From NCBI GenBank assembly GCA_032690845.1, contig CM064430.1, positions 52,053,882 to 52,117,881 on the forward strand: DNA of 64,000 bases, in the 5' to 3' direction. The stretch comes from Eleusine coracana subsp. coracana (lineage: Eukaryota; Streptophyta; Magnoliopsida; Poales; Poaceae). The notes beneath the pieces were generated by a model. That model saw nothing but the letters and a program-made list of their open reading frames with translations. It was not told where the DNA came from and did not search any database. A program made the position numbers and the translations under genes. Below are positions 41,681 to 50,382 of the stretch, piece by piece (positions within the stretch are counted from its first letter, which is position 1; every line of letters starts with the position of its first letter).

Positions 41681-43087
41681 CTATTGAGTTCCATAAGGCA
41701 TGTTCATAAATGCATCGTAAGTCATCAAGCTGACACGGGAACCAAAGTCACACAAAGCTTTCAGAAATTTCTTCCCTGATATCTCGCATTGTATGTATGG
41801 TTCTTCTTCTTCTTCATCAGTGACACCTACAGCATACACACCGCACAATCCTTCGTAGGGGGATGGCTCAATGCAACTGTCTAGTAATCTCTTTGCTTGT
41901 TTCACCTCTGTTCCATCAATAATCTTTTGATCGAAAATTTCTGACTTAAGGCGATTACTCGGGAAATTGTATTCAATTCTGGCTTCAGAAGCATCATGCG
42001 GGCTGAAGGATCTTCTCATATTGATGAACTCTTGCGAAAAATCAATAGGAATCCAGTCCATTGGTTCAAATTCATCGAGTGGTTTAGCATTCACCAATGT
42101 CCTATCCCCGTTTGGTTTAGCAAAGTTTCCTTCAAATTCCTTCAGGTGGCTATCCAGAATCGCAACTTCTATCTTGGTATATTCCTTGCAACTTGACGGA
42201 GTCGATAGGGCGATCTGTTCTCCTGTTGTCGCAACTGCGGCGATCGGCTCAGAGTCTGCGCCGATCGGTGCGCACGTAAGATCCATAGAGGCTGGTCTGA
42301 CGGGCTCTGTTTCTTCGAATTTATGCTCTGGAGTAATCATTGCTCTACTCTCAGACATAAAGATCTGTTCAACCAACGACTCTTTCTTTTCCATAACTTC
42401 TGGGCATTGCCGGCTTGGTTCTAGGTATTCTTCCCAATGTTTGTGCAATGCTTCATTCTCGACAATTTTGTTTAACAATTCGATCCCTGCCTTGGCTGTC
42501 AATCTCAGAAAACTCCCTCCAGCCGATCCATCCAAATGCATCCTCGATGCCTTGTTTATGGCCATGTAGAAGGTTTGAGCACACATATTCTCATCAATGC
42601 CAAGGTCAGGTCCTTGTTTCAACAATGTTTGGAAACGCGTCCAGCCTTCCACGAGAGATTCTTCATCTTCTTGTAAGAAGTTCACCACTTCTCTTCTCAA
42701 CTTCTGCACCTTTGGCAAAGGAAAATAGTGGAGACAGAAATTTCCAACTAATTCACTCCACTTACCTTTCGCTTTTCTAGATGCTGCCTTGTGCCACTCT
42801 TTGGCTTTTTCTCCCAAAGAGAATGGGAAAAGCAGCCATCCATAAAGATCCTGAGGCACTCCTTCATGATGGAATGTTTGGCAAAGTGCCTCCAAGTCTT
42901 GTAAGTTAGTATACGGGTTCTCCTCTTTTGCTCCAAAGAACTTATTTGCTTCTGCCATGCTAATGATAATGGGGTTCAACACATACGAGGGGGTCATGGC
43001 CTTCTCGTGTGAGGATTGAGGCACTAGCACGTCTGGAGAAAGCAAAGAAAGCTCCCTGAGCGTCGGAGAAGGTCCTGTCATACTCAT
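41681..43087 (-). CDS. F gag (plus protease active-site segment)
   Basis: This is a 468-codon uninterrupted frame from the ATG at 43087-43085. Residues about 30-230 form the gag core (MAEANKFFGAKEENPYTNLQ; WLLFPFSLGEKAKEWHKAA; FCLHYFPLPKVQKLRREVVNF; MAINKASRMHLDGSAGGSF). Residues about 255-350 are a linker that contains a palindrome pair in frame (encoding API-GADSEPI). The C-terminus runs into the protease (ALCDFGSRVSLM). No zinc knuckle is evident. The intact length makes this the best-preserved gag in the window. It acts in cytoplasmic particle assembly if expressed. Confidence 0.85.
   Translation of the reverse strand: MSMTGPSPTLRELSLLSPDVLVPQSSHEKAMTPSYVLNPIIISMAEANKFFGAKEENPYTNLQDLEALCQTFHHEGVPQDLYGWLLFPFSLGEKAKEWHKAASRKAKGKWSELVGNFCLHYFPLPKVQKLRREVVNFLQEDEESLVEGWTRFQTLLKQGPDLGIDENMCAQTFYMAINKASRMHLDGSAGGSFLRLTAKAGIELLNKIVENEALHKHWEEYLEPSRQCPEVMEKKESLVEQIFMSESRAMITPEHKFEETEPVRPASMDLTCAPIGADSEPIAAVATTGEQIALSTPSSCKEYTKIEVAILDSHLKEFEGNFAKPNGDRTLVNAKPLDEFEPMDWIPIDFSQEFINMRRSFSPHDASEARIEYNFPSNRLKSEIFDQKIIDGTEVKQAKRLLDSCIEPSPYEGLCGVYAVGVTDEEEEEPYIQCEISGKKFLKALCDFGSRVSLMTYDAFMNMPYGTQ
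42237..42275. repeat. GCCGATCGGC pair inside F gag frame
   Basis: Cores at 42239 (GGCGATCGGCTC) and 42260 (GCCGATCGGTGC), 21 bp apart, i.e. seven codons, leaving the gag frame open. Confidence 0.92.
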
Positions 43088-43180
43088 CCTGAAATTTCAC
43101 ACAAAGCACAAACACAAAAACAACTAGAAAAGAAAAAATTAGACATTAGTAAAATATTAATAGTAAAAGAACTGACTTGT

Positions 43181-43198
43181 TCCCCGGCAACGGCGCCA
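43181..43198 (-). other. F primer-binding site (tRNA-Asp type)
   Basis: The minus strand reads TGGCGCCGTTGCCGGGGA, eleven bases inside the LTR edge. It is the standard Athila/Tat PBS. Confidence 0.92.
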
Positions 43199-43209
43199 GA
43201 AAATGAGCT

Positions 43210-44309
43210 TGTTGGTCGTAGTTATGCACCCACTTATATACTGCAAGAGGACGGTGTACAGTTGTAGCTCTTTTTCCCTCAGAGTATTCCAAGGTTATTG
43301 AATCCACAAGGAACGAGCGGAACAATTAGTATTAAAGGGTTACTAATAGATTGCAATGGTTGGTTTGGTGTGAATGGTGACGGTGAGAAAGTGGTGGATG
43401 AATGTTATTGAAGATGTAACAGGATAATGAAGGATTCTCTCCTTAGGATTGGTTCACTAGCATGCAACCTTATTCTTATCAACTCAAGTGATGACTCTAA
43501 TATTCTACAAGACATGGTGGTTTCGTTCACCCCGGCTGTCACTACAGAGGCTATTAGCTCCCCACTAGTTTCTTGCACTATGCAATGGGCAGAAGTGTAT
43601 TAGCCTATACACTAATGAAATAGATGCGTAATTAAGTTCATCATATAGATTAAATTCATCGAGAGAGTATCAATAAGTATGAGAGTTACATGACTAGATC
43701 CCCGCACCAGAGAAGAGAATATAAGACTACTCACTCATCTTTCCGCTAGACATAGCGAAGGGGTGAGAAATAGCCGCAGGAACGCGCATGAACCGATCGA
43801 CGCGACCTCCCTTCTGGTGGTTCTCGTCGGTGTTGACTGACCGTCACTGCCAATATCCTGGAACCCTAGTTCTAAGAACTCGATATCGCAATTGCCGTCT
43901 CTCTTATTCTGCCCTTGGCTCTTGATAGTTATCTTCCTTTTATACTCGACGGGATTGGGTCAACTTCCACCGACTCTGACTCATATTGGGTTGGGACTTC
44001 GTCTTTGTTGGAATTGGGCTTGTCTTCGTCATCTTTTCCTCCTACGCCGATCGGCGCGGCATTAAAGCCGATCGGCACGACCCCGAATCTGGCCCAACTT
44101 CATTTCTCTTTGGTTCCTTATCCCTAATTGCCCTGTTTTACACCTATTTTCTGCAATTACATCCAAAATAGAACAACTACAAATATATGCAAATATGGGG
44201 TTAATTGTTAGTCTAAACCACCAAATAACAATGTAAAACTAAACCACCAAATAACAATGTAAAACGTCCCTTTTTGGTAGATAAAATGGGTAGCTAGAAA
44301 CCACCAACA
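43210..44309 (-). repeat. F 5' LTR
   Basis: 1100 bp, TGTTGGTCGTAG to CCACCAACA, matching 33496-34578. A short AACAATGTAAAAC-type duplication (about 44215-44265) accounts for most of the length gain; one motif unit present in the other LTR is missing near 43795. Confidence 0.94.
44043..44081. repeat. GCCGATCGGC pair in F 5' LTR
   Basis: CGCCGATCGGCG at 44045 and AGCCGATCGGCA at 44066, 21 bp apart. Confidence 0.93.
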
Positions 44310-44314
44310 CCATC

Positions 44315-45080
44315 TCGACGGGGATGAATCTTACTCTATGTATCTCAAGGATGATTGAATATGTTGATAATGGTTTTGGTGATTTGTCTATCTTGATTCT
44401 ATAATCATGCATGTGCTTATTCCACTTGCTTAGTTCTAGGCTAAGTATATAGATATTATCTTGATCGTGGTGATTAGGATAGTATTCGGACATTATATTG
44501 ATTATGGTTGCTTGATGATGCTAGTAGTGTGGTTTAGCGGTAACAACACTAAGCCTGTGCAGCGCTACTAGATAGTTGAGTAGGGTAAGATACTCGCGCG
44601 ATTAAGGGTTTCCTCTTGGTAGCGATTAATCGGGAGCTGCTCAGAAAGCAAGGTGGTCTTATTCATTATAGGTTTTCATTGATCCATGTAATTACCCGTT
44701 ATTATGCTATTACATTAGACTTTCTAGTTATGATCTCAATAGTAGATATCTGGCTACTCACTTAACAGCATAGGCCTACAAGGTATCTGGTGCACTTTGA
44801 CATAGATTTACTAGTGTGCCGATCGGCTCAACGACCTGCACCGATCGGCACAATGACTGATTTACTGTCTGGCGCACCTTTGCGCTGGCCAGTCTCCCCT
44901 CATGCTACCTGAATTCGACAGTAGCTTTGACTAAATCTTTTACTGTTAATTTTTTTTAATTATCCCTATGGTCCCAGTGGATTTGATAAACCTTGGAATA
45001 CACAATTCAAAGGGAAAAAGTGCTACAATCATATACCGTCCTCTTGCGGTATATAAGTGGGTGCGTAGTTACGATCAACA
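44315..45080 (+). repeat. G 5' LTR, second part
   Basis: It resumes after the TSD of F and ends ACGATCAACA at 45080, giving TGTTG...CAACA tips with the start at 32804 and a rebuilt length near 1.46 kb. A motif pair lies at 44815-44853. The following bases (AGCAGATTTTTAAACATTG) do not contain the expected TGGCGCC primer-binding site. Confidence 0.72.
44815..44853. repeat. GCCGATCGGC pair in G LTR
   Basis: GTGCCGATCGGCTC and GCACCGATCGGCAC; cores at 44818 and 44840, 22 bp apart. Confidence 0.92.
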
Positions 45081-45177
45081 AGCAGATTTTTAAACATTGT
45101 TTGATGTATTAGAGTTTAATCATTGTGCTTTACTCGTCTCTTTAGTACATATATTCTGTTAAGTGAAACTAACAGGT

Positions 45178-46424
45178 ATGGACGGTCCTAAGTCAAACAA
45201 ACCCTCTAATTACACTGATGATCCAGAAAGACTCTTTCCCAAGAAGAGAACAGCGGAGAAGAAAAGCAAGTTACTTGGAGATTTAGCTAGAGAAGCAGTC
45301 AGCGCCATCCCTCGAGTATTATTCACAATAGAAGCCCCAGTTAAAGATCAAGAAGAAGAGGAGATGATAGAGGTACCTATGGTTAATCGTCTCAAGCCTC
45401 AGTTGAATAATGTTGTCAAGATAGATTTCCAAGAAGCTCAAGATCAACTTCCGTATCAATTAGAGAGATATGTTGGAATAGTTGCGCAACAACCATTCAT
45501 AGGTTCGAAAGTACCCAATCATCACTTGCAACACTTCCTTGAAGTTTGCAGTACATTCAAGATAGTGGGATTGACCGGAGACCAAGCACATGTGTGGTTG
45601 TTTCCCTTCTCTCTAGTTAGACGCCCCAAGCAATGGTATAATGGATTGGGAAACGCAGTAAAGACGGTGTGGGACACGTTAGTAGCTGAATTCTTGGCCA
45701 AATACTTCCCTCCTAGTAAGACTCAAGCTTTGAAGAATAAGATTCTTGGATTTACACAGAATGTTGATGAGAGCATTGGAGAAGCATGGGAGAGATACAA
45801 TGAATATATGGATGCATGCCCTCAATATGGTCTGACGGTTGGAGAAGTTGTTGAGAAGTTCTAACAGGATTGAATCTTCTATCTCGTCAACACTTGAATA
45901 CATCAGCTGTAGGTTCATTCATGTCAAAAACTCCCACCCAAGCTAAGGATCTGATCAAGTTGCTAGTTGAAAATCAATCGTGGGATGGTGAGAGAAGTTC
46001 AAGGAATTTGCAACCTTCAAAAGGAGTGGCAAAGAGTGTGATTGAGAGGACTCATGAAGACTTGATTATAGATCGCCTCGACGCTATTCAAAGGAGGTTG
46101 GACAATAATCTTCGTATTCCTAAGGAAGAGCCGCTTAAGCTAGCGGAATCATGCTCCACTTGTGGTGAGTATGGAGAATTTGGTCATATGCAGAAAGATT
46201 GCCCTGAAGAGATGAAGGTGCTAGAATATACGAAGAATAGTGGATGGAAGCCCCAATATCAGCAGCATAGGAGTTCTTTCTCTCCTAGTTCATCCGTGCA
46301 AAATTCTATCCCACTTCGTCTCCAATGTCATGAGTTCTTCCAAGCTCAAGAGAAGATCAACAAGGACAATCAAGCTAAATTCAAGGAGATTGATCGTGTC
46401 CTTGAGGGATTAATGACAATATGA
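45178..46424 (+). pseudogene. G gag with zinc knuckle
   Basis: From ATG 45178 (MDGPKSNKPSN) the frame gives a gag core (HHLQHFLEVCSTFKIVGLTGDQ; VWLFPFSLVRRPKQWYNGL; FLAKYFPPSKTQALKNKILGF; ESIGEAWERYNEYM). A +1-type shift at about 45862 truncates it. The rest (NLLSRQHLNTSAVGSFMSKT) continues at 45870-46424 with a nucleocapsid knuckle CSTCGEYGEFGHMQKDC. That knuckle has spacing CX2CX7HX4C rather than CX2CX4HX4C, apparently from a three-codon GEY/GEF duplication. Gag packages RNA in particles. A GTG at 45163 could extend the frame, but ATG 45178 is preferred. Confidence 0.85.
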
Positions 46425-47041
46425 TAGAAAATGGGAGCTCCAATGAGAAGATTTTGAGGCATACCAAGATTATGGAGCAACAGATCGAACAGTTATCGCA
46501 AGCCATTCAAGGCAACAAAAGGGTTATTCCTAGCAATACGATGTCTGTAGAGCAGTTGAAGGCAATAGGTACGTGGTCAGAAAAACAAACAGAAGATCTA
46601 GAACACTCTGCGGGAGCAAGGAGGCCCCACGCCGATCAGCGCACACCTGGCGCTGATCGGCACGACGGTCTTGACGGTACCGATCGGTTCACTGAAAGCG
46701 CCGATCGGCGCGAGGAGGATGTTGACCTCTCTGGTCTGAAAATGGGCGTGGAGACAAAGGAGCATGGCCCTACCATGTTCCTGGATACTCAACTGCTGAC
46801 GAAGATAGAAAGAGCGTGGCAACACAACTAGCAATTTGCAAGGTTCGTTGATATTATGAAAAAGCTTTACATCAATGTCCCTTTTGTTGATGCTATTCAA
46901 GTACCCACCTATGCCAAGGTCATTAAGGACATGATGCAAAATAAGAAGTCTCTAGTTTCTAAGGAGGTTGTGAAAGTTACTAAAGAGCTTACGGCGGCAA
47001 TCAATGATGTTGCATTGGAGAAGAAACCCGACCCTGGATAA
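46421..47041 (+). pseudogene. G gag C-terminal extension with in-frame palindrome repeats
   Basis: The frame 46421-46831 encodes helical sequence (KIMEQQIEQLSQAIQGN) and then a run where A-D-R/A-D-Q/T-D-R triplets recur every seven residues, produced by four motif units (46631-46714). A stop precedes the conserved block LYINVPFVDAIQVPTYAKVIKDMM (46856-47041), which in Athila-type elements immediately precedes the protease. One frameshift is needed between the two parts. Confidence 0.75.
46629..46714. repeat. Four palindrome units inside G gag coding sequence
   Basis: Cores at 46631 (GCCGATCAGC), 46652 (GCTGATCGGC), 46679 (ACCGATCGGT) and 46700 (GCCGATCGGC): two pairs with 21-bp internal steps, 27 bp between pairs. 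All steps are multiples of three and keep the frame. Confidence 0.93.
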
Positions 47042-47540
47042 CCAAGCATCAAATGCATGATTGGAACAAGGATATTTGATAGGTGCTTGTGCGATCTTGG
47101 AGCAAGTGTAAGTGTTATGCCCCGTCATATATTCACAAGTCTCAATTTGCCTGATTGGAGCCTACGGGTATGTGTTTGGAGTTAGCCAATCAATCGGTAC
47201 GTTTCCCTAATGGAGTTGCTGAGGATGTGCCTGTTCAAATTGGAGATCACATCATCCCTGTTAATTTTATTGTGCTTGATATGGATAAGAGGACAAGGAC
47301 CCGTTGATCTTAGGCAGACCCTTCTTGAGGACAGCAAAAGCAAGTATTGATGTTGGGAGTGGTGAGATAAGCTTCGATATAAGTGGTACTCCCTACTCTT
47401 TCAAGTTTCGCCCAAAGGGAGAAGAGTGCCATGCTATTGATGAAGTGAAGAGATACAAGACATCGTGGCAACGAGGCATCGAGAGTAATTGGAGGGGATG
47501 TATGGATAGGTCGTTCGAGCTATATGAACCATGGCGATAA
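47042..47540 (+). pseudogene. G protease relic
   Basis: The active-site block CLCDLGASVSVMP (about 47086-47125) has the Athila-type Asp-Leu-Gly-Ala motif intact. The next segment is frameshifted (about 47150-47300) before ILGRPFLRTAKASIDVGSGEISFDI resumes at 47304. The domain then ends, and no RT follows. Compared with A1 (PLILGRSFLSTANAKIDV) it is clearly the same family. Confidence 0.82.
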
Positions 47541-47935
47541 GAGGACCTTGTAGTGCCGCGGCCTCATAGCCCGCACCGCGACACTAAGGATTGATTGTTT
47601 GCGGGGAGGTCAAGCTCTTTGACCTCTAAATAGCTAGAGCGCCCTTGGGAGGCAACCCAATGATCGGGGGATTTAGAAGTTGTTTAGTGCTTGCGGGAGG
47701 GCAACCCGTTTCATCTAGTTAATTAGTGCTGGCCGGGAGGGCAACCCGGCGTTTTTAATTTGCTTGCTTATAATAAAGACAATCTCTTGAAAAAAAGGAA
47801 TAGAAAAAGTGTGTACTTAATTCTTGTGTGCTCTTGTGTTGTCTATTTATTTGTGCAAAACTGTGTATATACATACTGTAGACTAACAACGCAGAAATAA
47901 AACAAAAAAGACCAAAAACAGGAAGGAACAGTGCT

Positions 47936-47973
47936 TGCGCCGATCGGCGCACTACTGCACCGATCGGCGCATT
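47936..47973. repeat. GCCGATCGGC pair in G spacer
   Basis: GCGCCGATCGGCGC and GCACCGATCGGCGC; cores 47939 and 47959, 20 bp apart. Confidence 0.92.
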
Positions 47974-48460
47974 ATTGCCCAGGTCAGGACAGAAGGCTGA
48001 CGATGCCCAGAATTGAAGGGCTGCTAAAAATCAACCAGCACATCAATTTTTAGACATGGAGCTATTTTCAAAGTAATTAAAATCTTTTTGAATTAATTGT
48101 TATGTGCAAAATGGTTGCTAAATGACGTTGGAAAGGATGAAGAGCAACATCTAGCGAAGAAGCGAGGGTCCAGGAGCAAAAATGGACGTCACGTCGATCG
48201 GTGCGGTCACCTGATGGGCCCTGCTATGTATGTCAATACTACAGGAACATTGGGAAAAGTGGAAAATTAGGTGAAGGAGATGAACACGAGGCATCAGGAT
48301 TAGCGCCGGACCAAAAGACGAGGTGCAAGGGACTTGTGTCGATGGTGCCCTTCTACGCCGATCAGTGCAGGTACCCATGTGGTTCCTGAATGGGCGACAA
48401 AGGCGGCAGGCGTGCCGTGCAGAGGAGAAACAGAATTGACCAAAATCTAAAAAAGAGACG

Positions 48461-48499
48461 GCACGCCGATCGGCACGGGGCCGCGCCGATTGGCACAGT
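48461..48499. repeat. GCCGATCGGC pair in G spacer
   Basis: CACGCCGATCGGCACG and GCGCCGATTGGCAC; cores 48465 and 48485, 20 bp apart. Confidence 0.9.
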
Positions 48500-48616
48500 C
48501 AACAATCAAGACATCAGGATTCCATGTTGTTCCCCTGCCAACCAACATGATGTACCGAGAAGCCACATAAAGATGGGAATCAAGCACCAGAATGGTCAGA
48601 GCATTCAAAATTTGAA

Positions 48617-48655
48617 TTGTGCCGATCGGCACACTACCGCGCTGATCGGCGCACT
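48617..48655. repeat. GCCGATCGGC pair in G spacer
   Basis: GTGCCGATCGGCAC and GCGCTGATCGGCGC; cores 48621 and 48641, 20 bp apart. Confidence 0.92.
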
Positions 48656-48809
48656 CTCAAATTTTCAAATTTTTTGGCGGTTCCTTCTCCTAGAAATTTC
48701 CCACACTGTAAAATGGAGGCCAGGCACCCCCAGTTCGGCACACCATCCCGGTAATCTCTCCACTTTCCCCACTACCCACCATCTCGCACACGTTCCACAT
48801 CCCTCGTAG

Positions 48810-50382
48810 ATGGATCGTCTCCGCTCCTCCGTCGGCAAGTTGGGCAAGAGGTTACGCCAGGGAAGCAGTTCTGGCGGCAGCGGCGAGTCGAGTGGTGAAT
48901 CCTCGGCGAGGGGGAGCTCCAGCGCTCGCGATGACATGTCAGTGGTTGATGCATCCACCGGCTCGGCAGCGGCGACCTACGAGATCCGCGCCCGCCACTC
49001 CGTGTCCAGCGCGCCCCTTCCAACAGGGCGTGCTACAAGGATCCAAATGGCGGCAAGCCGTCGGGTTCCGACATCACCACCATCGCCGGCATACGAGCCA
49101 CGCACGGTGGAGGAGGGCTTCACCCTCCGGAGTGCGGAGGAACAGCAGCACTACCTCGCGGTGAGAGGAAGGTTCGTCCCCAACTTCGACTTGGACTGAC
49201 CTTCCTCACCACGATCGGCATGTGAGAGGACATAAGGAGGATGCTCAACAACCTCGGCTGGGTGGACTTCCACCTCCTTCCCATGAACTACAACCTCGAC
49301 GTCATCATCAAGGTTGCCTCTACGATGAGGCTTGGCACCATCGAAGACGGCAACAAGGCCATCAACTTCCGCATCTGCGACATCAGCTACACGGTGACCA
49401 TGGAGGCGGTGGCTCAAGCCTTCGACTTCAACGCCGACGCTGATGTCATCGACATCTTGTGACGTGGGGAGTTGGACTCCTTTTGGAGACGGCTCTCGTT
49501 CATGGAGGAAATGAAGCGCGGCAACATCCGCAACCCAGCCATTCAAGTCTTCAATCGATGGTTGGCGGTGCGCACAGGTGACAAGGTCGACTCCAGCAAC
49601 GCCACAGATATGGACTTATGGTGGCTCTACAACGCCATTGTGAGTCCATCTCATTGCAACCCCATATCGGTGATGGTGCAAGCTTGGCTCGACAAGAGGA
49701 GCAAGGCAAGTAAGAAGTTCGCCTTCGGGGCCTATCTTCAACGCCTAGCAGCCCTCGTCTGCAATGACGATGGACCGGGAGGGCGCAACGACAAGTGAGA
49801 GTGCATGAGGAGATCGGCGAGAATATGACTCGTGGCAATATTGTGATGGGAAGTGTTCGCACCGGCTTCCATGTCGGCGACACCAACGTCAAGCTCCCAT
49901 GTGCGGAGCTATGAGTTTTCCTCCATCGCAAGCTAGAGGGAGGAAATTGTTTGAGGAAGGTCTCCTGGAGGGGGGCCAATTTCTCAAGGACTGCCATGGG
50001 CGGGTTCGACAACCGGTGACATCTACAACAGCCGACGGTGAGTGGGACTCCTTTGGGTCATGCCAGGAGCCTCAGCAGTACCAGCCAGGGAGGAGCGATG
50101 CAGCGGGCGGTTCACATCCCTCTGCGCCGGTCGGCACAGGAGACGCGCCAGTCGGCGCTACCTACTTAAGCGCGGGTATCGACTACAGGTACCAAGGGGT
50201 GTGTACCTGTGGTGCCTCCTGTGCCTCGTGCTGACTTTTTCATGCCCATGCAGGGGTACCTCGACAGCAACATGCAGTACATCGAGCGTATTGAGGACGC
50301 CACATCCCAATGGAGGAACAACCATGAGGCGATGGTGGAGGAGTTCGAGCGACTCAAGGCGCGGTGCTATGGCTTCGATTAG
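48810..50382 (+). pseudogene. G Athila ORF1-type protein, copy a (decayed)
   Basis: The ATG at 48810 starts a protein with a basic N-terminus (MDRLRSSVGKLGKRLRQ) and a Ser/Gly-rich stretch. The conserved ORF1 domain follows in several frames: LRSAEEQQHYLAVRGRFVPNFD; LNNLGWVDFHLLPMNYNLDVIIKVASTM (49241-49462); FWRRLSFMEEMKRGNIRNPAIQVFNRWLAVRTGD with DMDLWWLYNAIV (49472-49798). A motif pair at 50126/50147 lies near its end, and the last segment (VEEFERLKARCYGFD) ends near 50382. At least two stops and one frameshift. It matches copy b domain for domain but is strongly diverged. The function of Athila ORF1 in the env position is unknown. Confidence 0.75.
50123..50160. repeat. Diverged motif pair near end of ORF1 copy a
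   Basis: GCGCCGGTCGGCAC and GCGCCAGTCGGCGC; cores at 50126 and 50147, 21 bp apart. This is the most distal pair seen; none occur from here to 64000. Confidence 0.85.

Larger units (their letters stand above)
33496..44309 (-). mobile_element. F: Athila-type Ty3/gypsy element, near complete
   Basis: F is bounded by two LTRs (33496-34578; 43210-44309) and an exact 5-bp TSD (CCATC, 33491-33495 and 44310-44314). On the minus strand: 5' LTR, PBS (43198-43181), gag (43087-41681), PR, RT, RH, INT, accessory ORFs (37235-35946), non-coding tail, purine tract and 3' LTR. The length is 10,814 bp including a solo LTR at 38701-39136. The pol frames are broken and the RT active site is mutated, so it is inactive. 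It sits in the 5' LTR of G. Confidence 0.95.
47541..48809 (+). other. G spacer replacing pol: hairpin array and two motif pairs
   Basis: There is no RT, RNase H or integrase here. It starts with a perfect 8-bp hairpin (GAGGTCAA/TTGACCTC, 47606-47626). Three hairpins follow with a shared AGGCAA or AGGGCAA loop: TTGGG/CCCAA (47645-47660), CGGG/CCCG (47694-47708) and GCCGGG/CCCGGC (47732-47750). Motif pairs are at 47936, 48463 and 48617. The rest is AT-rich without a gene until the ORF1 start. Confidence 0.75.

Noticed and set aside
41967..42569. 200-codon plus-strand frame opposite F gag
   Set aside because: Antisense shadow of an intact gag; no motif and no promoter.
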